This document shows, piece after piece, positions 26,151 through 33,126 of a stretch of DNA of 64,000 nt; position 1 is the first letter of the stretch; the number at the start of each line of letters is the position of its first letter. The notes below the pieces were generated by a model. That model searched no databases. It was given only the letters and a program-made list of their open reading frames with translations, and was not told the origin of the DNA. Both the position numbers and the translations under genes were made by a program. The stretch covers positions 124,001-188,000 of the forward strand of contig NZ_BMSX01000007.1 of NCBI RefSeq assembly GCF_014649375.1, in the 5' to 3' direction. Origin of the DNA: Streptomyces aurantiogriseus. GTDB lineage: Bacteria; Actinomycetota; Actinomycetes; Streptomycetales; Streptomycetaceae.

Positions 26151-26313
26151 CCCCAGCCACAGAGGGTTTCTCCCACTCCATGCCCGCAGCCGCCGAGCGC
26201 GCCGCCGGGCGCGGCCAGCCGGGGCGCAGACAGGAGGCAGGCCGCGCCGCAGAGGCGGCGCGCGCCCGCGCCGTGCGCGGGCTCTTGATGATGTAGGGAA
26301 AGTTGTACCGCAC

Positions 26314-26337
26314 CATGATCGAAACCGCTCGATCGTG
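26314..26337. promoter_or_regulatory. Inverted repeat upstream of HD-domain gene
   Basis: CATGATCGA and TCGATCGTG form a 9-bp inverted pair (one mismatch) around AACCGC, about 40 bp before ATG 26378. It is a candidate operator. Confidence 0.4.
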
Positions 26338-26377
26338 GCCTGTCGGCTCACCGCTCGTCTCGGCTACCGTTCCATCC

Positions 26378-26935
26378 ATGCCTTCTGCACTGGACACGCC
26401 TCAGGGAGCGGCCGAACTCGCCGAGTCTCTGCTCCCCCAGCTCGGGAACCGCTGGCTGCACACTCAGGCGGTGGCTGCTCGAGCTCAGGAAGCCGCTGCG
26501 GCTGTGTCCGAGGCTGACCGGGATCTCCTCGTCGCCGCGGCCTGGCTGCACGACATCGGTTACGCCCCCGAACTGCGGGACACCGGGTTTCACCCCCTCG
26601 ACGGTGCCCGTCACCTGGAAGGGCTGGGCGCACCGGCGCGCCTCGTGCGGCTGGTCGCCCACCACTCCGGGGCGATGTACGAAGCGGAGCAGCGCGGTCT
26701 CTCTGCAGAGCTGGCCGTCTTCGAGCGGGAGGACTCCCCCGTCCTCGATGCCCTGATCTTCGCCGACATGACGACCGGCCCCGCCGGGCAGGCCTTCGAC
26801 TTCGACACGCGTATTGACGAGATCCTCGTCCGCTACGAACCGGGCAGTGAGGTGCACAACGCGATCAGCAAAGCGCGACCGTACCTCGGTGCAGCTGTCG
26901 AGCGGACGCGCAGCCGTCTTGGTGTCAGCTCCTGA
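26378..26935 (+). CDS. HD-domain phosphohydrolase
   Basis: This 185-residue protein has an HD-domain metal site: His in RWLHTQAVA near residue 29, HDIGY near 59, then RLVAHHSG near 93 and a later Asp in LIFADMTTG. HD proteins cleave phosphate from nucleotides or act as phosphodiesterases. ATG 26378 was preferred to ATG 26303 because the upstream codons cover an inverted repeat and align with nothing. Small HD proteins of this type are common passengers of Streptomyces AICEs, but their role in the element is unknown. It is convergent with the minus-strand gene at 26944. Confidence 0.75.
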   Translation: MPSALDTPQGAAELAESLLPQLGNRWLHTQAVAARAQEAAAAVSEADRDLLVAAAWLHDIGYAPELRDTGFHPLDGARHLEGLGAPARLVRLVAHHSGAMYEAEQRGLSAELAVFEREDSPVLDALIFADMTTGPAGQAFDFDTRIDEILVRYEPGSEVHNAISKARPYLGAAVERTRSRLGVSS

Positions 26936-26943
26936 TCACCTGG

Positions 26944-27135
26944 TTAGCGAGAATGCCCGTGCTTGTGCAGTGCCGCACTGGCGCGGAACCGCAGACGTCC
27001 GCAGCGGTCCTTCTCTTCATCGGACGCGTCCGCTGAGCAGCAGCAGTGGGTAGACAGCCATCGCAGGTCGTCGGGGTCTAGCCAGAGGGGCACTCGGCCC
27101 TTGGCCGCTTCCGTCGACGGGTCGGTTTCATTCAT
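26944..27135 (-). CDS. Small conserved Cys-containing AICE protein
   Basis: The 63-residue peptide is hydrophilic and includes VPLWLDPDDLRWLSTHCCCSADAS, then a further Cys in DRCGRLRFRASAALHKHG. The Cys cluster and the LRFRASAALHK end are features I associate with small proteins of Streptomyces elements; the function is unknown. A metal- or DNA-binding role is possible. It is the last gene of a leftward group with the NUDIX and HTH genes. Confidence 0.6.
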   Translation of the reverse strand: MNETDPSTEAAKGRVPLWLDPDDLRWLSTHCCCSADASDEEKDRCGRLRFRASAALHKHGHSR

Positions 27136-27156
27136 GGCGGGACCATACCGAGGGCA

Positions 27157-27627
27157 TCAGCCGATGTAGGGCTCGGTCCGGCCGGCCAATCCGTGCTCGA
27201 TCCGCATGCGCATCGACGGGTGGATGGTCAGTTCGTCCAGCCTGCTCGGATCGACGAACGCGACTTCCTTGCTCTCGCTGCTCGTCCGCAGCTGGCCGCC
27301 GACGATGCGCGCGTGGAAGCAGATCGAGAACTGCTGGCGAACCTCGCCGTCGTCGTACGCCATGACGTGCCCGGGGTTCGTGTAGATCCCGACCAGGCCG
27401 GTCACCTCGACGTCGAACCCGGTCTCTTCCTTGGTCTCGCGTACAGCCGCGTCGGGGGCCGACTCGCCAAGGTCGATGCCGCCTCCGGGCAGAGCCCACA
27501 GGTCGTTGTCGGTCTTGTGGATCAGCAGGACTTCCCCGGCCTCGTTGCGGGCCACGGCTGTCACGGAGGGAACGAGGCTGTTTGCCTTCGGGGCGTTCGG
27601 ATCGTTGAAGTAGTCGACGCGTGCCAT
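27157..27627 (-). CDS. NUDIX hydrolase, candidate Pif-type immunity factor
   Basis: The 156-residue NUDIX protein has a complete Nudix box: GGGIDLGESAPDAAVRETKEETGF (G-x5-E-x7-REUxEE). In pSAM2 the immunity factor Pif, which blocks entry of a second element, is a NUDIX-motif protein. The position here next to the HTH regulator, facing away from the transfer operon, suggests the same role, but this is inference. The ATG start has no strong ribosome site. A housekeeping nucleotide-cleaning function is the alternative. Confidence 0.8.
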   Translation of the reverse strand: MARVDYFNDPNAPKANSLVPSVTAVARNEAGEVLLIHKTDNDLWALPGGGIDLGESAPDAAVRETKEETGFDVEVTGLVGIYTNPGHVMAYDDGEVRQQFSICFHARIVGGQLRTSSESKEVAFVDPSRLDELTIHPSMRMRIEHGLAGRTEPYIG

Positions 27628-27655
27628 GCGTTCAGCGTCGCACGCCAGGACCCTG

Positions 27656-28387
27656 TCATGCCCTCCGGCCCTGCTCCCACGCGAAGTCGAAGCTCCGCAT
27701 GTAGTGCCGGAACGTCCGCGCTCCCGGCAGGTACTTGAAGTGCATCACCGGGTTCTGCCCTGCGGGAGCTCCCAGCACGTGAGGGTTCACCAGCACGTCG
27801 TCGTCGAACCGGTAGATCGAGTTGTAGAGGATCGTGTCGTGCAGCCGGATCTCAACGCCGGGCGTCGACACTGCGGGCTGCAAATACCGGCGAGTGATCC
27901 GCGCTCGCGCCGCCAAGTCGTCGCCGATGCCCTCCTCCTCGCCACGCTGGCGGACAGCCGCGGAATCCGGGTCGCCCAACAGGATGCGGACCTGAGCGCC
28001 GGCCTTCGCCTTCTCGGCCAACTGGTCCGGCAGATCCGGGTGACTGTCGAAGAGGAACAGCCCCGCGTACACGAGGATGTCGACCTGGTCCGTCGCCTTC
28101 TCGATCAGTGAGGACCACAACGGGGCAGGGACCGCACCACGGTGCGGGTAGTACGTGATCAGCTCCGACGCGCTCGCCTTCTCGGCCTGCTTCTCGACTG
28201 ACGGCCAGACGTAAACCTCGTCGACTCCGAGGAAGGTCGCGGCCTTCCAACGGTGTCCCCGGTGCGGAGTCCGGTTCGTGGTGATCCAGCGCTCTACGCT
28301 CTTGGGGTCGACTCCGACGTGCTCGGCGACGGACTGGATCGTCTCGCCCTTCGCCGAAATCGCTGCGCGCAGACGCTCGTTCGCCAT
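27656..28387 (-). CDS. HTH regulator with DUF5919-like C-terminal domain
   Basis: The protein of 243 residues opens with an XRE-like HTH (LRAAISAKGETIQSVAEHVGVDPKSVERWITTNR). A C-terminal domain from about residue 75 contains YAGLFLFDSHPDL, VRILLGDPDS and a final NPVMHFKYLPGARTFRHYMRSF; this resembles the DUF5919/phospholipase-D-like fold of regulators in Streptomyces. It is divergent from the transfer operon, and the 157-bp gap holds inverted repeats at 28411-28451. It probably replaces the GntR-type KorSA of pSAM2 as repressor of transfer or replication genes. Confidence 0.75.
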   Translation of the reverse strand: MANERLRAAISAKGETIQSVAEHVGVDPKSVERWITTNRTPHRGHRWKAATFLGVDEVYVWPSVEKQAEKASASELITYYPHRGAVPAPLWSSLIEKATDQVDILVYAGLFLFDSHPDLPDQLAEKAKAGAQVRILLGDPDSAAVRQRGEEEGIGDDLAARARITRRYLQPAVSTPGVEIRLHDTILYNSIYRFDDDVLVNPHVLGAPAGQNPVMHFKYLPGARTFRHYMRSFDFAWEQGRRA

Positions 28388-28410
28388 AGCGTTCCCTTCC
28401 TCGGGACCTG

Positions 28411-28451
28411 TAGGGACGTTTTGACGGTAGCTCAGACGTCCCTAAACGTCC
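28411..28451. promoter_or_regulatory. Overlapping inverted repeats, candidate element operator
   Basis: TAGGGACGT (28411-28419) and ACGTCCCTA (28436-28444) are exact inverted arms. A second pair, GGACGTTT and AAACGTCC (28414-28421 and 28444-28451), overlaps the first. A TTGACG hexamer lies at 28421. Placed between the divergent HTH regulator and the transfer operon, this is the likely autoregulatory and transfer-control site. Confidence 0.6.
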
Positions 28452-28544
28452 AGACGGGCCGTGATGCGTCCACCCCTTCTCGCGGTCTCCTGGTCTAGCC
28501 GACGGGACGTCGGTCAAACACCCACCACAGCAGGAGACAAGACG

Positions 28545-28901
28545 ATGCGTCAGATTCCCGTGGACACTGCCTCCGCGACCGTGATGGTCGCCAAGACCCC
28601 GCAGCCCAAGGTCAAGGACCGTCGTACGGGTGAGATCGCCATGGACGTCGAAAGCGGCGCGAAGCTGATGACCGTGGACGTGATGTTTGCGGCGAACGAT
28701 GAGGTGGAGATCCTGTCCATCACCGTCCCGGAGCCGGGCATCACGGGCGAGCTGGCCATGGGCACGCCGGTCGCGCTCACGGGCCTGATCGCCCGGCCGT
28801 GGGAGAACGACTTCAACGGCCAGAAGCGGCACGGCATCGCCTTCCGCGCGGTCGCCGTCACCTCGCTCGTGGAGGCTGCCGCGAAGCCCAAGGCGGCCTG
28901 A
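28545..28901 (+). CDS. Conserved first protein of transfer operon (OB-fold-like)
   Basis: The 118-residue hydrophilic protein starts at ATG 28545, after AGGAGACAAG. A pattern of beta strands is suggested by TGELAMGTPVALTGLIARPW and NGQKRHGIAFRAVAV, like OB-fold single-strand DNA binding proteins, but this is not firm. A protein of this type commonly comes directly before the FtsK-like transfer gene in Streptomyces AICEs. Its stop lies 2 bp before the next start. Confidence 0.65.
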   Translation: MRQIPVDTASATVMVAKTPQPKVKDRRTGEIAMDVESGAKLMTVDVMFAANDEVEILSITVPEPGITGELAMGTPVALTGLIARPWENDFNGQKRHGIAFRAVAVTSLVEAAAKPKAA

Positions 28902-28903
28902 TC

Positions 28904-30259
28904 ATGACCGCTTTCACGGTCTGCCTGGTGCTGGTCGTCGCCGCTGCGGGTCTCCTGCGGTGGCGGCGCCCCGCCTGGTGCTGGATGACCTTCGGCGTCA
29001 CCCTGGCGAGCCTGCGGGTTTTGATCCGCTACGCCTCCGTGATGGACGCCTGCGGGCTGACGGTTCCGCCCTCGCGCTGGCGCCTGGCCTTAGCCCGGGT
29101 AACCAACCGGCCCATCCCGGAGTCCCGCCCGCCGCGCATCCTGCGCTTCCGCCCGAGCCGCACCGGCCTGGTCCTGCGGCTGGGCTTGCGCCCCGGACAG
29201 GACGCCTTCGACATCGCCGCCGCCTCGGACCGGCTGCGCCACTCCTTCTCGATGTACGGGGTCACCTCGCGTGAGGTGCGCTCGGGTGTCGTGGAAGTGC
29301 GGATGACCGGCTACGACGTCCTCAAGCGGGTGCAGATGCCCGCCAAGCTCGACACCCGCCCGATGCGCGTGCCGGTCGCCCTGCGTGAGGACGGCTCGGT
29401 GCACTACCGCGACTACCGGGCCGTCCCGCACGCCCTCACCCTGGGCGCCACGGAGTCGGGCAAGTCCGTGTACCAGCGCAACCTGGTTGTCGGGCTCGCC
29501 CCGATGGACGTCGCCCTGGTCGGGATCGACTGCAAGCGGGGGGTTGAGCTGTTTCCCCTGGCGCGCCGGTTCTCCGCGCTGGCCGACAACCCTGACACCG
29601 CCGCCGAGCTGCTGGATGCGCTGGTGTCCCGGATGGAGGGTGTCTATCAGCTCATCCGCGCCGAGCAGCGCATCACCGCTGACGTGCCGGATGCGGAGAT
29701 AGCCGCCGACATCTGGGATCTGCCCGAACACCTGCGGCCGACCCCGGTCGTGGTCCTGGTCGACGAGGTCGCCGAACTCGCCCTCTTCGCCAGCAAGGAC
29801 GAGGAGAAGCGCCGGGACCGCATCATCACCGCCCTGGTCCGCCTTGCCCAGCTCGGCCGTGCAGCGGGCATCTACCTGGAGATCTGCGGGCAGCGCTTCG
29901 GCTCGGAACTCGGCAAGGGCATCACCATGCTCCGCGCCCAGCTCACCGGCCGTACCGCCCACCGCGTCAACGACGAAACGAGCGCCAACATGGCCTTCGG
30001 GGACATCTCCCCGGACGCCGTTCTGGCCGCCATCCAGATCCCCGCCGAACTGCGCGGCATCGCCATCGCTGGGGACTCGACCGGGGGCTGGCACCGCATC
30101 CGCGCCCCGCACACCTCCCTGCGCCAGGCCGTCAACACCTGCAACCGGCACGCCGACCGAACCCCGGCCTTGCCCGAGCTGGCCGCCTTCCGGCCCGAGC
30201 TGACCAGTCCTTCTGAGGCCCCGGTGCCGCTGTCCAAGACGGCCGCAGCCACGGCCTGA
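28904..30259 (+). CDS. FtsK/SpoIIIE-type conjugative translocase (TraB/TraSA)
   Basis: The protein of 451 residues has an N-terminal membrane segment (residues about 5-20 plus 28-45) and an FtsK-type ATPase. Walker A is GATESGKSVYQRN near residue 182 and Walker B VVVLVDEVAELALF near 286, with GRAAGIYLEICGQRFGSELG after it. TraB proteins form a hexameric pore that moves double-stranded DNA between mycelia, recognising 8-bp repeats (clt). It is the key transfer gene of the element. Start ATG 28904 is 2 bp after the preceding stop. Confidence 0.9.
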   Translation: MTAFTVCLVLVVAAAGLLRWRRPAWCWMTFGVTLASLRVLIRYASVMDACGLTVPPSRWRLALARVTNRPIPESRPPRILRFRPSRTGLVLRLGLRPGQDAFDIAAASDRLRHSFSMYGVTSREVRSGVVEVRMTGYDVLKRVQMPAKLDTRPMRVPVALREDGSVHYRDYRAVPHALTLGATESGKSVYQRNLVVGLAPMDVALVGIDCKRGVELFPLARRFSALADNPDTAAELLDALVSRMEGVYQLIRAEQRITADVPDAEIAADIWDLPEHLRPTPVVVLVDEVAELALFASKDEEKRRDRIITALVRLAQLGRAAGIYLEICGQRFGSELGKGITMLRAQLTGRTAHRVNDETSANMAFGDISPDAVLAAIQIPAELRGIAIAGDSTGGWHRIRAPHTSLRQAVNTCNRHADRTPALPELAAFRPELTSPSEAPVPLSKTAAATA

Positions 30260-30342
30260 CCTCTCCCGCATCCCGGTCGGCGCGACCGCCTTCGCGCCAG
30301 GTCCCTACCCCCGCCATGCCTGATCACAGGAAGGAACCCCCG

Positions 30343-30456
30343 ATGTTCTGCGAGCACTGCGGCGACCTCGACGGCGCTGAGACCGGCATCGACCACGACG
30401 AACGCGACTGCCCCTGGTACGAGGACACGCCCGCCGACGACACCCCGGAGGACTGA
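30343..30456 (+). CDS. 37-residue acidic CxxC protein
   Basis: ATG 30343 follows AGGAAGGA and opens MFCEHCGDLDGAETG, ending TPEDTPED-like acid repeats before the stop at 30454. The CxxC pair plus a later DERDCPWY suggests a small metal-binding peptide. It is too short for usual gene calling, but the ribosome site and the compact spacing to the next gene (6 bp) support translation. Function is unknown. Confidence 0.5.
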   Translation: MFCEHCGDLDGAETGIDHDERDCPWYEDTPADDTPED

Positions 30457-30462
30457 CCCGCC

Positions 30463-30621
30463 ATGTGCCCCGACTGCGAGGACTTCGCCCGCACCGTCCT
30501 GCTGCTCGGCCAGCTCGCCCTCTACGCCGACACCACCGGCGCCGACCTCGACTTCGTCGAAGCCGTCAGCCCCTCCCTGGCCGCTTCCCTCCCCGAACCG
30601 CCGATCGCGGAGGGATCCTGA
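30463..30621 (+). CDS. 52-residue small protein of transfer operon
   Basis: ATG 30463 opens MCPDCEDFARTVLLLGQLAL and the stop overlaps the start of the next gene (TGATG at 30619). It has a CxxC motif and one amphipathic or hydrophobic helix, so it could be a small membrane-associated or metal-binding peptide. No family is recognised. Coupled overlap with the Spd-like gene suggests a shared role in plasmid spread. Confidence 0.55.
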   Translation: MCPDCEDFARTVLLLGQLALYADTTGADLDFVEAVSPSLAASLPEPPIAEGS

Positions 30622-31289
30622 TGGCCGCCCGTCACGGCCTGCGTGTGGACGCCGTCCTGGTCCAGGCCGTCATCGCCGGAGCCCTGTCCTTCGCCCACCT
30701 GCACGACCTGGCCGCCGCTGCCGGACAGGACGGCTGGAAGGCATGGGCCTACCCGATCAGCGTGGACCTGCTCCTGGTCGCCGCCTGGCGACGGCTGCGC
30801 AGCGAGGGCCCGTCGCGGCTGGCCTGGTGCTGGTTCCTGATCGCCTTGTTCGCCTCCCTCGGCGCCAACGTCGCCACCGCCGGGTTCCTCGACCTGGCCG
30901 ACCCGCCCGCCCTGCTCCGCCTCGGCATCGCCGGTTGGCCCGCCCTCGCCTTCCTCGGCGGAACCCTCCTCGCCCACTCCGCCAAGCACCCGACCCCCGC
31001 CCCGCCGGCACCCGCCCCGGCCCCGGAACCCGACTCCGCCACCGACCCCGAGCCTGAGCCTGAGCCCGCACGTGAACCGGAGCCAGAACCCGTCCCGGCC
31101 GAAGAGCCCCCGGCGCTTCCGCCCGCCGACCCGGCGCCCACGGTTCCCGCCGTCCTCGTCGACCACGCCCGCAAGGTCGCCGCCGAGTACCGCGACCGCA
31201 CCGGCGCCCCGATCGACACCGACACCCTGCGCACCCGCCTCGGCGTCCCGCCCCACCTCGCCAACGCCATCGCCGCCCAACTCGCCTGA
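30621..31289 (+). CDS. DUF2637/SpdB-like membrane spread protein
   Basis: This 222-residue protein has four hydrophobic segments in residues 8-120 (VLVQAVIAGALSFAHLHDLA, then PISVDLLLVAAW, WFLIALFASLGANVATAGF and a fourth). A Pro/Glu-rich linker (EPEPEPAREPEPEPV) and a C-terminal helical domain ending GVPPHLANAIAAQL follow. DUF2637 proteins occur in Streptomyces plasmids as spread proteins, which help DNA travel across septa after conjugation. The C-terminal part may bind DNA. Confidence 0.75.
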   Translation: MAARHGLRVDAVLVQAVIAGALSFAHLHDLAAAAGQDGWKAWAYPISVDLLLVAAWRRLRSEGPSRLAWCWFLIALFASLGANVATAGFLDLADPPALLRLGIAGWPALAFLGGTLLAHSAKHPTPAPPAPAPAPEPDSATDPEPEPEPAREPEPEPVPAEEPPALPPADPAPTVPAVLVDHARKVAAEYRDRTGAPIDTDTLRTRLGVPPHLANAIAAQLA

Positions 31290-31306
31290 CCCGGAAGGCA
31301 GGACAG

Positions 31307-31501
31307 ATGACCTCCGACCCCGCCGACCTGACCGCTGCCGACTACCTCGACGGCGCCCGCGAGATGGCCGCCGCCGACCGGCCCTACCTCGCTCACCTGC
31401 TCGCCGAGGAAGCCGCCCGGCGCACCGCCGCCCCGGCCACCGCCGCCGGTATCCGTGCCAGCTTCCCCGACCCCACCACCGCCCGGAAGGAGAACCACTG
31501 A
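31307..31501 (+). CDS. 64-residue helical protein of transfer operon
   Basis: ATG 31307 follows GGAAGG and gives MTSDPADLTAADYLDGAREM, then an alanine-rich helix. The stop overlaps the next start (TGATG at 31499). It is similar in type to short hypothetical proteins of AICE transfer regions. No motif is recognised. Confidence 0.6.
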   Translation: MTSDPADLTAADYLDGAREMAAADRPYLAHLLAEEAARRTAAPATAAGIRASFPDPTTARKENH

Positions 31502-31692
31502 TGCCCTCCCGCGACAACTTCCACTCCGTGATGCGGATCGGCCCCGTGCAGATCGGCACCCACCGCGACCGCCACGGCCGCACCAAGCACGCCGCCGTGT
31601 GCACCGCCGACCGCTGCGGCTGGTCCGCCGACTACTCCAGCTCCTCCGCCGCCCAGCTCGCCGCTCGCACCCACCGCTGCCGCGTCCGCTAG
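31501..31692 (+). CDS. Mobile element transfer protein (SpdA-like)
   Basis: The 63-residue basic protein has MRIGPVQIGTHRDRHGRTKH and two Cys residues in CTADRCGW, with a closing RTHRCRVR. It belongs to the small 'mobile element transfer protein' family found in Streptomyces elements next to SpdD. The Cys/His spacing is consistent with a small zinc-binding fold. It is involved in intramycelial spread by context. Confidence 0.75.
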   Translation: MPSRDNFHSVMRIGPVQIGTHRDRHGRTKHAAVCTADRCGWSADYSSSSAAQLAARTHRCRVR

Positions 31693-31703
31693 GAGACCCC
31701 GCC

Positions 31704-31862
31704 ATGGATGTCCCGCTCTGGTTCGCCCTCGCTGTCGTCGGCTACCTCGGCGTCAAGTTCCTCCGCCCGCCCTGGTGGCTCGTCGCCGTCCTCCTCCTCG
31801 GCGGCTACCTCCTCGCCGACAGCGTCCTCGCCCCCGCCATCGACACCGCCATCACGAAGTAA
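31704..31862 (+). CDS. Small two-helix membrane protein (Spd-like)
   Basis: The 52-residue peptide is nearly all hydrophobic: PLWFALAVVGYLGVKF and WWLVAVLLLGGYLLAD would be two membrane helices. ATG 31704 follows AGGAGACC. Its size, topology and position match small SpdC-type spread proteins, but the sequence alone is not diagnostic. Confidence 0.65.
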   Translation: MDVPLWFALAVVGYLGVKFLRPPWWLVAVLLLGGYLLADSVLAPAIDTAITK

Positions 31863-31885
31863 CCAGCCCGGAAGGGAGAACTGCC

Positions 31886-32212
31886 ATGTTCCGCCCGAAG
31901 ATCCCCACCATGCCCACCCCGACGGGGCTCGTCTCTCCGCCCGCCGTCGTCGAGCCGACCACCGTGGTCCAGCACACCCCCACCACGCCCGCCCCGGCCC
32001 CGGTTCCTGCCGCACAGACCCCGTTGCGGCCCACCGTCCAGCTCACCCCGGGCACCGCTCTCGCCCTCGTCGGCGGTGGCACGGCCGTGGTCCTGGTCGT
32101 CGGCGCCGTCCTCGTCTCCATGCTCCTGGCCGTCGCCATCACCGGCGCATCCATCGCCATCTGCGCCCTGGTGATCCGCTCCCTGATCACCGCCGAAGCC
32201 AAGCGACGCTGA
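31886..32212 (+). CDS. SpdD-like spread protein
   Basis: The predicted 108-residue protein has a Pro/Thr-rich N-terminal half (TTVVQHTPTTPAPAPVPAAQ) and a hydrophobic C-terminal half of about 45 residues with one or two membrane helices. This is the SpdD architecture of pSAM2-type elements. The start ATG 31886 follows GGAAGGGAG. A conserved RNA-like hairpin starts directly after the stop. Confidence 0.72.
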   Translation: MFRPKIPTMPTPTGLVSPPAVVEPTTVVQHTPTTPAPAPVPAAQTPLRPTVQLTPGTALALVGGGTAVVLVVGAVLVSMLLAVAITGASIAICALVIRSLITAEAKRR

Positions 32213-32266
32213 CCGGCTCCCAGGGCGACGCACAAGCCGCCAAGCACGCCGCCGCTCCTGGGCCGG
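32213..32266 (+). ncRNA. Hairpin copy 1 with conserved loop
   Basis: CCCAGG (32219-32224) pairs with CCTGGG (32257-32262), extended by GCG/CGC inside and CCGG/CCGG outside. The apical part includes CACAAGCCGCCAAGCACGC, identical to copy 2 at 32873-32891. Stem sequences differ between the copies while pairing is kept, which suggests that the RNA fold matters. It lies between the spdD-like and GGDEF genes, shortly before the GGDEF ribosome site. Confidence 0.55.
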
Positions 32267-32303
32267 GTTCCGCAAGCCAACCGCCATCGCCAAGGAGAAC
32301 GCC

Positions 32304-32855
32304 ATGGAAGCGCACATAGCCGCGAGCATCCTGCCGTTACTCGGCTGGGCCGTACACGGCGGCATCCTCACCCGCCGCCTCGCCTCCGCCCGCCGCGACC
32401 CGCTCACCGGCCTGCACACCCGCGCCGGATGGACCGCCCGCGCCGAACACCTCCTCCGCCGGCACCCGCACGCCGCCGTCCTCCTGGTCGACCTCGACCA
32501 CTTCAAGACCCTGAACGACACCCACGGCCACGCCGCCGGGGACGCCGCGCTCGCCGAGACCGCCGACCGCCTGCGCACCTGGTGCGGACGCAACGGCACC
32601 GCTGGCCGCCTGGGCGGAGACGAATTCGTCGCCGTCGTCCGGGACCTGGCCGCCGCCGACCTCGACACGCTGACCACCGCACTCCACCGGCCGCTGCTCT
32701 ACGAGGGTGTCTCGCTGCCGCTGGCTGCCTCGATCGGTGCCTGCCGCATCGCCGAACTCCCGGTGCCCACCCTCACCGATGCGCTCACCGCCGCCGACGC
32801 GGCCATGTACGCGGCCAAGGGCCGCACCCGCCGGGGCTCCCGAACCTCTCACTGA
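32304..32855 (+). CDS. GGDEF-domain protein (putative diguanylate cyclase)
   Basis: This 183-residue protein has one N-terminal hydrophobic helix and then a complete GGDEF domain: RRDPLTGLHTRAGW, LLVDLDHFKTLNDTHGHAAGD, GRLGGDEFVAV near residue 104 and ASIGACRI. The active-site GGDEF is intact, so it should make cyclic di-GMP from two GTP. The I-site RxxD is not seen before GGDEF (RNGT instead), so product inhibition may be absent. C-di-GMP controls development in Streptomyces through BldD. Placement in the transfer operon suggests that the element may alter host differentiation during spread. ATG 32304 follows AAGGAG. Confidence 0.85.
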   Translation: MEAHIAASILPLLGWAVHGGILTRRLASARRDPLTGLHTRAGWTARAEHLLRRHPHAAVLLVDLDHFKTLNDTHGHAAGDAALAETADRLRTWCGRNGTAGRLGGDEFVAVVRDLAAADLDTLTTALHRPLLYEGVSLPLAASIGACRIAELPVPTLTDALTAADAAMYAAKGRTRRGSRTSH

Positions 32856-32857
32856 AA

Positions 32858-32905
32858 GGCCACCGGGTGGCGCACAAGCCGCCAAGCACGCCGCCACCCG
32901 GGGCC
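32858..32905 (+). ncRNA. Hairpin copy 2 with conserved loop
   Basis: CCGGGTGGCG (32863-32872) pairs perfectly with CGCCACCCGG (32892-32901), with an outer GGCC/GGCC pair after one bulged A, giving 14 pairs. The 19-base loop is CACAAGCCGCCAAGCACGC, the same as in copy 1 although the stem is different. It follows the GGDEF stop by 2 bases and precedes the next ribosome site. Confidence 0.6.
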
Positions 32906-32940
32906 GTTCCTTCCAACCGCAATCGAAAGGAACCACCATC

Positions 32941-33126
32941 ATGGCCCAGCACCCGCCCACCTCGCCGAGGATCTGCCCGGCCTGCGACGGCTTCGCCTCC
33001 GTCGCCATCACCCTCGGCGGCCGCGACGCCCGTGGCCACCTGCGCACCATCACCGCGCACTGCCCGGCCTGCCAGGGCACCGGCACCGCCCGCACCCGTC
33101 GCAACCGGGAGGGTGCCCGTGCCTGA
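32941..33126 (+). CDS. Small DnaJ-like zinc-finger protein
   Basis: The 61-residue protein has two CxxC-type motifs, ICPACDGF and HCPACQGTG, like a DnaJ-type zinc hairpin, and a basic tail (TRRNREGARA). ATG 32941 follows GAAAGGAA. It overlaps the rep gene start. It may help Rep or transfer by binding DNA or protein; there is no direct evidence. Confidence 0.65.
   Translation: MAQHPPTSPRICPACDGFASVAITLGGRDARGHLRTITAHCPACQGTGTARTRRNREGARA

Noticed and set aside
26104-26397. 97-codon minus-strand open frame across the element spacer
   Set aside because: It overlaps the long palindrome and the inverted repeat before the HD gene, has no ribosome site, and its Arg/Ala-rich content suggests noncoding sequence.
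30522-31604. Long minus-strand open frames over the spd genes
   Set aside because: They are antisense shadows; the plus-strand genes have ribosome sites, overlaps and recognisable features.
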